In this document: positions 53,802-63,888 of the stretch, one piece after another
Layout of the letters: every line of letters starts with the position of its first letter
Numbering within the stretch: the first letter of the stretch is position 1
Assembly: GCF_022808175.1 (NCBI RefSeq)
Contig: NZ_JALGBX010000005.1
Span: 336,379-400,378 of the forward strand
From: Streptomyces sp. AP-93
GTDB lineage: Bacteria > Actinomycetota > Actinomycetes > Streptomycetales > Streptomycetaceae
Direction of reading: 5' to 3'
DNA length: 64,000 bases
Program-made: the position numbers and the translations under genes
Notes under the pieces: model-generated
What the model saw: the letters and a program-made list of their open reading frames with translations, nothing else
Database searches by the model: none
What the model was told of the DNA's origin: nothing

Positions 53802-55358
53802 AGGCCGCCGGAGAGATCCAGCAGATAGGCCCCGGCGTCTACTACACGGAGAGCAACTCCTTCCAGATCGCCGAGACCGACGCCCCCGCCGGCGCCATCG
53901 GCCGCCGACACAGCGTCACCCTTCAGGACGGCGGCATCGCCAGGCCGCAGAACGCGCCCGAGTCCCGCAGCGACCTGGGGGTCTTCGGCCCCAGCTGGGA
54001 AGCCGAGTTCCTCGGCGGCACCACCAACCGCACGCTGCAGCAGCAGGGCGACGCCATCGTGGTCACCGACCTCGGCGTGGACGAAGCGGTCCGCTACGCC
54101 CTCACCGACAGCGTCTCGTACCCCGACGGCGGCGGGGTGGGCACGTACCAGAGCGCCGACGGCTCCAGGATCACCGAGACGACGAACTGGGACGACGCCA
54201 CGAGGGACATGGTCACCACCATCGTGGAGACCATCGGAGTGGACCTCTCGGTGACCGAATCGGGTGACGACACCTTCGCCGGGGTGAGCGCCGCCGACCT
54301 CAAGCCCACCTACACGTGGAAGCAGGCCGCCGCCGGTTCCGACAGCTGGCGGGTGACGGGCGTCGGCAACCTCGCCCACGGCACGTCGACCGTCGGCTAC
54401 GACCCGCAGGGCCGCGTCTCCACCGTCACCGAGGCGGCCGCGGACGCCGAATCCGTGGAGAACGTGTCCGTCAGATGCGCCGAGGCCACCACGGCCACCG
54501 GAACGGTCTTCGGCGACTACGCCGGGGGTCAAGGAGATCACCGTCACCACCGGAGCCACCGTGCAGACCGTGGCGAGCTACACCTACGACAGCTCCGGCC
54601 TGCTGCGCGAGGTCACCAACCCGGTTGCGAGCAGCGAGCCGGACAAGACCTACACCTACGACACCAACAGCCGCGTGTCGGAGATCTCCTCGACCGACAA
54701 CGGAAGCTGGGACCTGGCCTTCCCCGCCGAGTCCGCCGCTCCGGACGTCCAGGCCGACGGCCCGGCACGGCCGGCGCAGGCCTCCGTCATCGAAGGTGCG
54801 GCCGGAATCAACGACCCCGGCGCCGCCGGGCCGCCGACTTCCGACTTCACGGGCGAGGTCAGCGGAGCGAACGCCTACCCCTACCACTGCTACACGGCGA
54901 CCTCGTGGCTCTGGTACACGAAGAGCGGGTGCGCCGCGTGGGTGGCCCACTACGGCTGGCGCGCCCCGCAGTGGAAGCAGTTGCCCGGCGGACGCTGGGT
55001 GGTCGGCATCAGCAATGACCACTGCACCTCGTCCCCGGACAAGCCGGGCGGCTACGACTTCCGGTCCGCCTGCGACATGCACGACTACGGCTACGGCCTG
55101 ATCGGCAACACGTACAAGGGGTACGGCTACTACCTCGACCGCAGCCGCAAGTCCGAGGTGGACGACGTCTTCTACACCACGCTGCGCGACTACACCTGCT
55201 CTGCCTACTGGTTGAAGAGCGTGTGCCGCGGCATCGCCTGGACCTACCGCAAGGCCGTCAACTACGGCAACCCGTGGAACGGCGCGAACGCTACCCGCTG
55301 ACTCGCGCCTGCCCTTCCGCCCGCCCGGGTCCGACTTCCGTCACCTGACGTCCAGGAC

Positions 55359-55400
55359 GCGGAGTCCGGGTGACGAGCGGTTTCGTCACCCGGACTCCGC
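55359..55400 (+). terminator. Perfect 17-bp hairpin between PLA2 gene and S8 protease
   Basis: GCGGAGTCCGGGTGACG (55359-55375), an 8-nt loop and its exact complement (55384-55400). It lies 57 bp after the PLA2 stop and only 37 bp before the S8 protease start, so it may be a plain terminator or part of the protease leader. Confidence 0.85.
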
Positions 55401-55437
55401 GCTGCGGCCCCTCGGACCCGCCGATTCCAGGAGAACC

Positions 55438-57864
55438 GTGAGATTACGCATACCCGCCGTGGTCGTCACTGCTGTGACTGCCCTGGCCCTCAGCGCCCTG
55501 CCCGCACAGGCCGTGTCCCCGGACGACTTCCCGCCTGACCCCGTCGGCACGGTCGACCCCGTCGACCCGTCTCTCTACGACGCGGTCGCGGGCGGCAAGG
55601 CGGTCCGCGTCAACGTCGTCACCGAGTCCCCCGCGGACCTGTCCTCCACCGCCGACGCGGGCGAGACCCTGCACACCTTCAGCGAGGTCCCGGTACAGAC
55701 CCTCCGGGTGGATGCGGCGGGCCTGGACATGCTGTCCGGCATCCCGGGCATCCTCAGCGTCACCGAGGACATCCCCGTACCGCCCTCCCTGAACGAGACG
55801 ACCTCCCTGATCGGCGCGGACAAGACCGCCCAGAGCGGTGACGACGGCTCCGGCAGCGCGATCGCGATCCTGGACACGGGCGTCTCCCAGAACCACCCGT
55901 TCCTGGGCGGCCGCGTCACGGATCAGGCCTGCTTCTCCACCACCGACCCTTCCTACGGCTCCACGTCACTGTGCCCCGGCGGCGCCGACGAACAGGCGGG
56001 CCTCGGCAGCGCCGACAGCGAGAGCGGCCCCTGCGCAACCATGGGCACCGCCTGCTCGCACGGGACGCACGTGGCCGGCATCGCCGCGGGCAACGGCAAG
56101 GACCTCAGCGGAGCCCCCCGGGCAGGCGTCGCGCCCGGCGCGGACATCGTCGCCATCCAGGTGTTCTCCAGGTTCACCTCGTCCACCTACTGCGGGGCCC
56201 AGCCGTCCTGCGTGATGAGCTTCCCCAGTGACCAGCTCGCCGCCCTGGAGAAGGTGTACGCGCTCAAGCAGTCCGGCAAGCCGATCGTCGCGGCCAACAT
56301 GAGCCTGGGCGCCGGCCGGTTCACCGCCGCCTGCGAGACCGACCTCCGCAAGGCGCTCATTGACAGCCTGTACGGCGCCGGGGTGGCGACGGTCGTCGCC
56401 TCCGGCAACAACTCCTATACGAACGCGGTGAACTCCCCGGCCTGCGTACCGTCGGCCGTCACCGTCGGCGCCACGACCGATGCGGACCAGCTCGCCTCCT
56501 ACAGCAACCGGGGCCCGCTGGTCGACCTGTTCGCCCCCGGCCACGGCGTGATCTCCTCCGTCCCCGGCAACACCTTCGGGACGAAGAACGGCACCTCCAT
56601 GGCCGCCCCGCACGTCGCGGGCGCGCTCGCGGTGCTCCGCAAGGCGGCTCCCCAGGCGCCGCTGGGTGAGCTGGTCCAGGCGCTGGCCGCCACGGGCAAG
56701 ACCATCACCTACACCGAAGGCACGACCCCGCGCGTCCAACTGGACCGGGCGGTCGCCCAAGTACGGGCCAACGCCCTGCCGGCGCCGGCGGCCAAGCCCC
56801 GGCCGACGATGGTCACGGACACCGAGCGCGTCCACCTTCCCGGCATGGGCAGGGGCTCGGTCACCAGGCAGCTCACCAGCACGGTTCCCGGCAACGCACC
56901 GTCAGACCTGGAGGTGGAGTACGCGGTCGACGGGGTCGGCTGGAACACCCTCGACGTCGACTTGATCGACCCCAACGGCAAGGTCTACGTACTGGACACC
57001 GCGGCCGCCGCGGAGTCCAGCAGCGGCGATGAGCTGAGCACGCCTCAGAGGGCCGGGCCCTTCTGGTTCTCCTCGGTGGTCGACGCCAGTGGCTCACCCG
57101 CGTCCGGCACCTGGAAGCTGCGCCTGGAGAACGGCTACACCGACTATGACAGCACCATGGTGGCCTGGACGCTCGGGTTCCCCAACGGGACCGCCAAGGC
57201 GGAGTCGATCACCATCCCCGACACCGGGGCCGTCGTGGACTCCCCGGCCGAGGTGTCCGGTGTCGGAGGCCTGGCGTCCCGTGTGGCGCAGGTTCGCATC
57301 GATCTCACCCATGAGCGGCCCACCGACCTCGTGTTCCGTCTTGTCGGCCCAGGGGGCAGGACGTACGACCTCGCGAACGGCTTCGAGCCGGACGACTCCG
57401 GTGAACTGCAGGACCTCTTCGCCGTCGACGCGGGGGACTCCCCGGCGGACGGCAACTGGACGCTGAAGGTCCAGGACAACGTCACGGGGGCGACCGGCAG
57501 CCTCGAGGGATGGGCGATCACCTTCCCCTCCCTGGACAACGAGACCGTCATTGCCGTTCCGGACAACACCTCCATCCAGTCGACGACCGAGTTCTGGTTC
57601 GCCCGGGGCTCCACGCCGCACAATCTGCGCGTGTACGTGGACATCACGCACGAACGGCACGGTGACCTGAAGCTCGACCTCGTCGGGCCGGTCGGTGAGG
57701 TGTATCCGCTCAAGGCCCCCGGTACGCAGCCAGGCGGCACCCTGAAACAGCTCTTCGAGGTGGACGCCGGCGGCTCACGCATCTACGGCAGGTGGACCCT
57801 GAAGGTCACGGACACCGCGACCGGGGCCACCGGCACCCTCAACAACTGGAGCCTCGCCTTCTGA
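55438..57864 (+). CDS. Secreted subtilisin-like (S8) protease with P-domains
   Basis: This 808-residue secreted protease starts at GTG 55438 and has a signal peptide to AQA (about 25). An inhibitor-type propeptide follows (VNVVTESPADLSS). The catalytic triad is D146 in ILDTGVSQNHPF, H208 in SHGTHVAGIAAGNG and S387 in NGTSMAAPHVAGAL. The C-terminal part has three P-domain-like beta units (VDLIDPNGKVYVLD, RLVGPGGRTYDLANG, DLVGPVGEVYPLKAP), each ending in W-x-L-x-(F). P-domains help fold or bind substrate. It is intact although its neighbours are broken, and is flanked by two strong hairpins, so it is its own transcript. Confidence 0.94.
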   Translation: MRLRIPAVVVTAVTALALSALPAQAVSPDDFPPDPVGTVDPVDPSLYDAVAGGKAVRVNVVTESPADLSSTADAGETLHTFSEVPVQTLRVDAAGLDMLSGIPGILSVTEDIPVPPSLNETTSLIGADKTAQSGDDGSGSAIAILDTGVSQNHPFLGGRVTDQACFSTTDPSYGSTSLCPGGADEQAGLGSADSESGPCATMGTACSHGTHVAGIAAGNGKDLSGAPRAGVAPGADIVAIQVFSRFTSSTYCGAQPSCVMSFPSDQLAALEKVYALKQSGKPIVAANMSLGAGRFTAACETDLRKALIDSLYGAGVATVVASGNNSYTNAVNSPACVPSAVTVGATTDADQLASYSNRGPLVDLFAPGHGVISSVPGNTFGTKNGTSMAAPHVAGALAVLRKAAPQAPLGELVQALAATGKTITYTEGTTPRVQLDRAVAQVRANALPAPAAKPRPTMVTDTERVHLPGMGRGSVTRQLTSTVPGNAPSDLEVEYAVDGVGWNTLDVDLIDPNGKVYVLDTAAAAESSSGDELSTPQRAGPFWFSSVVDASGSPASGTWKLRLENGYTDYDSTMVAWTLGFPNGTAKAESITIPDTGAVVDSPAEVSGVGGLASRVAQVRIDLTHERPTDLVFRLVGPGGRTYDLANGFEPDDSGELQDLFAVDAGDSPADGNWTLKVQDNVTGATGSLEGWAITFPSLDNETVIAVPDNTSIQSTTEFWFARGSTPHNLRVYVDITHERHGDLKLDLVGPVGEVYPLKAPGTQPGGTLKQLFEVDAGGSRIYGRWTLKVTDTATGATGTLNNWSLAF

Positions 57865-57889
57865 CGCCCTGCGCCCCGCCCCGCCTTGT

Positions 57890-57924
57890 GCTGCTGCTCG
57901 GGTGCACCGCACCCGAGCAGCAGC
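57890..57924 (+). terminator. Perfect 16-bp terminator hairpin after S8 protease
   Basis: The arms 57890-57905 and 57909-57924 are exact complements with a 3-nt loop, 25 bp after the stop codon. It is one of the strongest hairpins in the window. Confidence 0.88.
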
Positions 57925-58022
57925 GACTTGCCGCGAAACCGTCTTGTACGAGCGTCCCGCAGACGATTGGGTCGCTGTGTCCTTCGGCGTCCCGGCCGAT
58001 GGCCACGGTGACGGGGGTGTTT

Positions 58023-60120
58023 GTGGGGCGTCAGGAGAAGCCGCTGGATCCGTCCACCGGTCCCGTGGCCGAGTTCGCCCTGGCCCTGCGCGAACTGCGC
58101 CGGAAAGCGGGTGGTCCGACGTACGCCGCGATGGCCCGACGAAGCCCGTACTCCGTGGCCACACTGTCCCGCGCCGCCGGCGGCGAGCACCTGCCGACCC
58201 TGCCCGTCGTCCTCGCGTATGTCGGCGCGTGCGACGGCGACCCGGCGGGGTTCGAGGCGCACTGGCGGCGGGTCGACGAGGAGCTCGCAGCGATCGCCCG
58301 GCGCTCCCGCGCGGAAGGGGAGCGAACGGGCGAGCGCGGCGAGCCGGCACCGTACCGGGGTCTCGCCCGCTTCGAGCCGGGCGACAGCGACGTCTTCTTC
58401 GGCCGGGACCGCGCCGTGGCCGACCTCCTGGCCCTGGTGGGCGGGCACCGGGACGTGGCGGTCTTCGGAGCCTCCGGAAGCGGAAAGTCCTCGCTGCTGC
58501 GAGCCGGACTCATATCCCATCTCCGGGACACGGGCCGCGCCCTGCCCAGCCCCGCCGCCATCCGCGTCCTGACACCGGGGGAGCACCCCCTGGACACACA
58601 CGGTCCCGCGCTGCTTCCCGCGGACGGGGACGGAGACACCTGGCTGATCGTCGACCAGTTCGAGGAACTCTTCACCCTCTGTCACGACGCCGCAGAGCGA
58701 GCCTGCTTCATCGACGCCCTCCTCGAAGCCGGGGATCCGGTCCGTGAACTGCGCGTCGTCCTCGGGATACGGGCCGACTTCTACGCGCGCTGCCTGGAGC
58801 ACCCACGACTCGCGGAGGCCATCCGCGACGCCAGCCTGCCGGTCGGTCCGATGACCCCCGCCGAGCTGCGCCAGGTGATCACGAAACCGGCCACGGCCCA
58901 TGCACTGATCGTGGAGCGTGCCCTCACCGAGACCCTCGTCGAGGAGGCCGGTGCGCAAAGCGGCGGGCTGCCGATGCTTTCGCACGCCCTACTGGAGACC
59001 TGGCGGCGGCGCCGCGGCCGCACCCTCACCCGCGAGGCCTATGAACGGGCCGGGGGTTCTCCACCATCAGCATCGGTGCGTTGCGGGACCAGGACTGGAC
59101 CCGGCAGCAGGACGACTTCGCGTACGTCAGCCCGGACGGCCGCCACGTGGTGAACGCCCGCCGAGAGGGAGACATCTACACCCCCACGCTGGAGGACCTG
59201 CAGACAGGGGCCCGCCTGGCGACCCTTCCCGCCGCTCTCGGGGGCAGTGAGGGCATATACGCCCGCTACAGCGCGGACGGCAGGCTGTTCGCCTACGCCG
59301 TCGAGTCGAATGCCGAGTACCAAGGAGCCGTCCGGGTCTACGACGTGAAGGGACGTCGCATGGCGGCGGAGCTCCCCCTGCCGAACGCGGATTTCCATCT
59401 GATAGACCTGGTTCCTGCGTGGCGCGATGGCGCACCGGCTCTCTACGCGATGTCAGGCGGGCCGGAAGCGACTTTGTGGGAGCTGGTGTCCGGCAGACAG
59501 CTCGCCCGATCGGGCGGGTACGGTGCGCTCGCCCTGAGCCCCGACGGCTCGTTGGCCGTACTCGGAAACGCAACGGTGGTGAGCCTGGAGAGCGGCAGGA
59601 CGCTCCGCTCCCTGAACAAGCAGGAGTCCGCCGTCATGGGATTCAGCCCGGACGGCCGGGTCTTCGCGAGCTCCGACCCGACGGGCCGCGTCACGGTGTG
59701 GAACGCCGCGATCGACCGGGTCCTCGGCGTCCTCGCCCCCGATCCCGGGGAGCCCCCGTCCGAATTCGGCGCGCTGACCGCGCTGGCCTCCTCCGCCGAC
59801 AGCCGCACCCTGGCCACGGGAGACGGCCAGGGCCGGGTCCGACTCTGGGACCTCGAATCGCTGAGGCCCATCGGGGCCCCCCGCCGAGAGCGGGAGACCG
59901 CGTACGCGAACTCGCCTTCGGCAAGGACGGGCAGACCCTGCGAGTACAGGGGGAACACACTCCGATGCGCACGCACGACCTCCGGCCGGCCACCGTCGCC
60001 GCTGCCCTGCGCATCCGCTTCGGCGGGGGCCTCACCCGCGGCCAATGGGCGGACTACATCCCGGACATCCCGTACCGCGAGGGCTCCCGACAGGGTGCTG
60101 CGGACCTTCAGCTCGGTTGA
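58023..60120 (+). pseudogene. nSTAND ATPase-WD40 gene with internal deletion and frameshifts
   Basis: The 5' part from GTG 58023 is well preserved: VGRQEKPLDPSTGPVAEFAL, an HTH-like MARRSPYSVATLSRAAGGEH, then an nSTAND P-loop ATPase with Walker A FGASGSGKSSLLRAGL and Walker B WLIVDQFEELFTLC. It stops matching at about 59055 (TREAYERAGG) and the frame is lost. From about 59070 the sequence jumps to WD40 repeats (ISIGALRDQDWTRQQDDFAY, FSPDGRVFASSDPTGRVTVW, RTLATGDGQGRVRLWDLESL), so the linker and first blades are deleted. A further shift at about 59895 is needed to reach the usual end LTRGQWADYIPDIPYRE. Intact relatives are about 1200 residues. Such STAND proteins are signalling or defence NTPases. 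Confidence 0.82.
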
Positions 60121-60129
60121 GCTTGCCGT

Positions 60130-60333
60130 TTACGTCCGGGCATCGAACGGCATCGAACTCGTCCGGCGCCTGCCCAGTTCAAGAAGAGGGGGGAACCCGG
60201 CAGTGTCGCGGGGGACCTTCTGCGAGGTCTGGCCGGTGAATCCGAGTGAGACGCCGGGCACGATCAGGCTCTCGGTGTCCGGGGCCCATCCGGCATCGCC
60301 CCACGCCGTGGCCCGCCACGACCGTCCCACCAC
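60130..60333 (-). other. Possible small gene fragment, 67 codons
   Basis: The minus strand of the gap after the nSTAND wreck is open from 60333 to 60130 and reads SWRATAWGDAGWAPDTESLI, then VPGVSLGFTGQTSQKVPRD. The composition is protein-like (Trp, Gly, Asp) rather than the Arg/Pro-rich pattern of shadow frames. I do not recognise it. It may be a remnant. Confidence 0.25.
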
Positions 60334-60375
60334 CCGCCATCCGATGGGGTGTGGCAGCGCAGGCCGGCACGCCTT

Positions 60376-61359
60376 CTACGCTGCGGACCGCATACGCCGC
60401 ATACGCCACGTACGCCACGTACGCCGCATGGTGAGGGCGAGGCCGACGGCGGTGACGGCGAGGGTCAGTAGCGTCACCACGGTGAGGACGATGACCGTCT
60501 GCCGGTCAGGGTGCGCCACGGACTGGCCGCGTCGTGCCTGCCAGGTGAGTACGGCGAACAACCCCGTGTACCAGCACGCGAACGCGCCGACGATCAGGGT
60601 CCTGACCCCGTCGTCGAGCCGCCGGCGGAAGAGGGTCCCGTACAGGTGCATCACGGCGACGAGCAGCAGGAGGACGTGGATGGCGTGCATGCTGACGAGG
60701 TGGGGTACGCGAAGGTCTCCGCCGGTCAGGCTCCAGCCGGTGATCGGCATCCCCCGCCCGTCGGGATCGCCGATCCCGTGAGCGCCGCTCAGCACGACCG
60801 GGTTCCCGGCCGCGTCCGGGACCGTACGGGGCTCACTGGACAGGGCGCTGAGCCAGCCCGCCACGGCCATGCCGGCGGCAGCGAGCGTGAGCCCCGCGCC
60901 CAGGGCGACGGTGAGTGCCCGGTCGGTGCCGGACTGGAACAGCACCAGCGTCGCGATGACCAGGGTGGCCACGAGGAGCGGCATGACGCCGATCGAGAAG
61001 GCCGCGGCGACATTCCGGGCGACGGCGTCGGTGCTCTCGTTGAAGTGGCTGTAGGTGCCGTGGGCGGCGGCGTAGACGACTGCGCAGACGTCGATCACCC
61101 CGGCCACCGCGATGACGCTGCCGGTCCACCAGCCCAACCGCCTCCCCTTGTCAAGCCTGCTCAGGAGCCAGGCGAGCGTGACTCCGTAGATGCAGAAGGC
61201 CACGCCGAACTTCATCGGTTTGAACCAGAGGGAGTCACCCAGGAGTTGACGGTCGTCGAGCAGCGCGGCGACGGCGCAGAGCAGCGAAATGGCACACATC
61301 AGCCCGGAGTTCAGCATGAGTGGGCGATGCCATTGCGACACTGCCGGTGAGCGGTACAC
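60376..61359 (-). CDS. Polytopic membrane protein, 327 aa
   Basis: I do not recognise the family. The protein has seven or eight hydrophobic segments with short loops: LNSGLMCAISLLCAVAALLD, LWFKPMKFGVAFCIYGVTLA, VIAVAGVIDVCAVVYAAAHG and others; conserved-looking polar residues occur in WFKPMKF and HLVSMHAIHVLL. GTG 61359 is chosen because GGAGGACCC precedes it closely; a longer frame to 61440 lacks a ribosome site. The C-terminus RRTWRTWRMRRMR is encoded by short CGTACGCCGCAT-like repeats (60388-60430). It is divergent from a kinase-regulator pair that may control it. Confidence 0.78.
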   Translation of the reverse strand: MYRSPAVSQWHRPLMLNSGLMCAISLLCAVAALLDDRQLLGDSLWFKPMKFGVAFCIYGVTLAWLLSRLDKGRRLGWWTGSVIAVAGVIDVCAVVYAAAHGTYSHFNESTDAVARNVAAAFSIGVMPLLVATLVIATLVLFQSGTDRALTVALGAGLTLAAAGMAVAGWLSALSSEPRTVPDAAGNPVVLSGAHGIGDPDGRGMPITGWSLTGGDLRVPHLVSMHAIHVLLLLVAVMHLYGTLFRRRLDDGVRTLIVGAFACWYTGLFAVLTWQARRGQSVAHPDRQTVIVLTVVTLLTLAVTAVGLALTMRRTWRTWRMRRMRSAA

Positions 61360-61600
61360 GGGTCCTCCAGGAGCGAGTGCGGTTCGTGCTCGCCACGCTA
61401 GGAAGGGAGCCGCCCCGGCCGCGTCCCCTGCCGGGGGCACCCGGCGGACCCCGGGAGGGGTGGCTGTCCGGGGCCGCGTACCCCATGGGGACGATGCGCA
61501 CCCCGCGGTCCCCGGCTAACGTGCGGACAACAGGGCAACAGGGCAAAGAGGGACAGCCGGCTTCCGGAGCCCGCCCCCCGGCTGGAAGGACCTCGCAGCG

Positions 61601-62761
61601 ATGCGCCGACCCGCGAACCACCTGAGCACGTGGCGGCCCCTCCGTCCGTGGCGGATACCGACGGGCCGCCCGCTGCTCGCCCGCCCCGTTGCCGCGGACG
61701 GCGTACTCGCCGCGGCCTTCTTCGCCGTCATGCTCGTCGAACAATTGGGGCCGGCCGCAGGGGCGGACACGGGCACGACGCGCGCCGTCATGTTCGCCGC
61801 GGCGGTCGCCGGACCGCTGGCCTGCCGCAGGACCGCGCCGCTGGCCTCGTACCTGGTGGGTACCGCGGCCCTGTCCGTCGAAGCGCTGTGGGGTCTGGAG
61901 AACCCGCTCTCCCCGTACGCGAACCTGATCGGCCTGTACTCCCTCGGCCTGCACGCGAGCCGCACCCGTGCCTGGACCGGTCCGTTCGCCGCCTTCCTCG
62001 GCATGATCGCCTACTTCACCGGACAGCAGGAACGCGACGTCTGGTCCGTGGTGCCGGCCGGGGTGCTCTTCCTGTGGCTCCTCGTCTGGGCCATCGGCTT
62101 CGGCGCCGCGCGGCGCCTGGAGGAACGCGACGCGACCCAGCTCCGGCTTCGCGAGGAGGTGATCGCGGGGGAGCGTGCCCGGATGGCGCGTGAGCTGCAC
62201 GATCTCGTCGGCCACACCGTCAATGTGATGCTGATTCAGGCCGGCGCCACCCGGCGACTGCTCACCCGCGACCCGGAGCGCGCCCGCGAAGTGCTCGGGC
62301 AACTGGAAGACTCCGGCCGCGAGGCACTGGAGGAACTCGACCGGGTCCTGGGCCTGTTGCGCCGCACCGCGCCGGCCGGATCCCAGCCGAAGCTCGGCGA
62401 CCTGAGCCGTCTCACGGATCGGATGGCGCAGGCCGGGATCAGCGTGGCGGCACAGGTCGATCCGGGGCGGGACGAACTCCCCAGCAGCATCGACATGTCG
62501 GCCTACCGGATCGTGCAGGAGGCGCTCACCAACACGGTCAAGCACGCCCGCGCCGGATCCGCCGACGTGACCGTCCGCCGGGTGGGGGACCGCCTCGACA
62601 TCGAGGTCAGCGACGACGGCCAGGGCGCAGGCAACGGCTACGAGCCCGGACGAGGTCTGCTCGGCATCGCCGAACGCGTGTCGATCCTGGGCGGCAGGCT
62701 CGAACACGGGCAGGGCGAGCAGGGCGGGTTCCGCCTGCACGTCTCGCTCCCGGTCCGATGA
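61601..62761 (+). CDS. NarL-type sensor histidine kinase
   Basis: This 386-residue membrane kinase has about five hydrophobic segments in the first 150 residues (GVLAAAFFAVMLVEQLG, VVPAGVLFLWLLVWAIGFG) with almost no outside domain, an intramembrane-sensing layout. HisKA_3 follows, with the phospho-acceptor in RMARELHDLVGHTVNVMLIQ (H200), and the ATPase part has IVQEALTNTVKHA and RGLLGIAERV. It overlaps the regulator gene (ATGA at 62758-62761). The signal is unknown. Confidence 0.93.
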   Translation: MRRPANHLSTWRPLRPWRIPTGRPLLARPVAADGVLAAAFFAVMLVEQLGPAAGADTGTTRAVMFAAAVAGPLACRRTAPLASYLVGTAALSVEALWGLENPLSPYANLIGLYSLGLHASRTRAWTGPFAAFLGMIAYFTGQQERDVWSVVPAGVLFLWLLVWAIGFGAARRLEERDATQLRLREEVIAGERARMARELHDLVGHTVNVMLIQAGATRRLLTRDPERAREVLGQLEDSGREALEELDRVLGLLRRTAPAGSQPKLGDLSRLTDRMAQAGISVAAQVDPGRDELPSSIDMSAYRIVQEALTNTVKHARAGSADVTVRRVGDRLDIEVSDDGQGAGNGYEPGRGLLGIAERVSILGGRLEHGQGEQGGFRLHVSLPVR

Positions 62762-63465
62762 CCTGGCACGCCGACGGAGCGGCGCACGACGAGCGCCGGA
62801 TCAAGATCGTGGTGGCCGACGACGACGCCCTGCTCCAGGCCGGCCTCGAACTGATCCTCGGGACCGAGGACGGCCTGGAGGTGGCCGGGCGGGCAGCGGA
62901 CGGCATCCAGGCCGTCCGCCTGTGCCACGAACTCGTCCCCGACGTCATCCTGATGGACGTACGGATGCCCGGCATCGACGGGGTCGAGGCAACCCGGCGG
63001 ATCGTGGCCGCCGGTCTGTCGACCCGGGTGCTGGTCCTGACGACGTTCCACCACGACGCATACGTATGGAGCGCGATCCGGGCCGGCGCGAGCGGCTTCC
63101 TCCTCAAACGCGCCTCCCCCGAACGCCTCATCGACGCCGTACGGACCGTCGCGGCAGGTCAGGCCGTGCTGGACCCGGCCGTCACCCGCGACATCCTGAC
63201 CCGGCTCGCAGCCCAGCCCGCACCCACGCCCCCAGGGGGCCTGCGGACACCGGCGGACGCCCGCCTGGAGCGACTCACCACCCGTGAACGCGAAGTGCTG
63301 CGGCAAGTCGCCCACGGCCTGTCCAACACGGAAATCGCCGAGCTGCTCTCCCTCGCGGAATCCACCGTCAAGACCCACGTCAAGCGGATCCTGGCCAAAC
63401 TCGACGCCCGCGACCGAGCCCAAGCGGTGGCGATCTCGTACCAGAGCGGCCTGATGCCGACCTGA
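62758..63465 (+). CDS. LuxR/NarL-family response regulator
   Basis: This 235-residue regulator has a receiver with acidic pair VVADDD, phospho-acceptor D67 in DVILMDVRMPGIDG, and Lys in FLLKRASPERLI. The C-terminal LuxR helix-turn-helix is LTTREREVLRQVAHGLSNTE, then IAELLSLAESTVKTHVKRIL. It starts within the stop of the kinase gene, so the pair is co-translated. Its targets may include the divergent membrane protein. Confidence 0.94.
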   Translation: MTWHADGAAHDERRIKIVVADDDALLQAGLELILGTEDGLEVAGRAADGIQAVRLCHELVPDVILMDVRMPGIDGVEATRRIVAAGLSTRVLVLTTFHHDAYVWSAIRAGASGFLLKRASPERLIDAVRTVAAGQAVLDPAVTRDILTRLAAQPAPTPPGGLRTPADARLERLTTREREVLRQVAHGLSNTEIAELLSLAESTVKTHVKRILAKLDARDRAQAVAISYQSGLMPT

Positions 63466-63888
63466 AGGCTCACATCGCGCGCCCTCCCGTCCGATGCGAT
63501 CTCTCGGGTTCGGGACAGTGGTTTGAGAGACAGTCGAGAACCATCCTGGTGCTGCAGATGGCGTCTGCGTCCGCACCGGCCAGGGTAACCACCTCGGGCA
63601 AGATCACCGCGTCCTCCCGCCCGATCGCCTGCCACCGGTCGACGACGGGGCTAACGGTCCTGGGGCAGGGGCTGGTGTGGCAACCGGGCGTGGGGCTCGT
63701 GGAGTCCCACTGCTGGGGGTGGTGGGGATGGAGCGGACAGGGTCTCGGACCGGTTCACGTACTGCTGGTGTTGTGTTCGTGGTGGTCACGGCGTGCGTGG
63801 TGTACGGCTGGGCATGGTGGTCCTTGGGGGGGTGTCTCTATGTCCTTCGTCAAGGACGTGGTGCCGGGTATCGGGCTGTTTTGGGTGG
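63466..63888. other. Non-coding DNA beside the IS110-type element
   Basis: No gene is seen. The left part (to about 63650) looks like ordinary intergenic DNA. From about 63660 the plus strand becomes very G/T-rich (GGGTGGTGG-like), different from the rest of the window, and probably belongs to the end of the insertion sequence. I could not fix the exact border. Confidence 0.4.

Larger units (their letters stand above)
53626..55301 (+). pseudogene. Secreted YD-repeat protein with C-terminal phospholipase A2, two frameshifts
   Basis: From TTG 53626 (GAGGGGG upstream) a signal peptide MRRLAISAAAALSMALLFPQ is read. A 10-bp tandem repeat (53681-53710) then shifts the frame; removing one unit restores PQQPTAAATTDQNLAASETR. 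The mature frame continues with AADRP repeats, beta-rich RHS/YD-like sequence (VGYDPQGRVSTVTEAA), a second shift in a five-G run at 54524-54528 (four G would restore it), then VASYTYDSSGLLREVTNPVA. The C-terminus is a prokaryotic secreted phospholipase A2: YDFRSACDMHDYGYGLI holds the catalytic His-Asp pair and IAWTYRKAVNY closes the domain. This is the layout of a polymorphic-toxin-like effector. As sequenced it is off. Confidence 0.8.
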
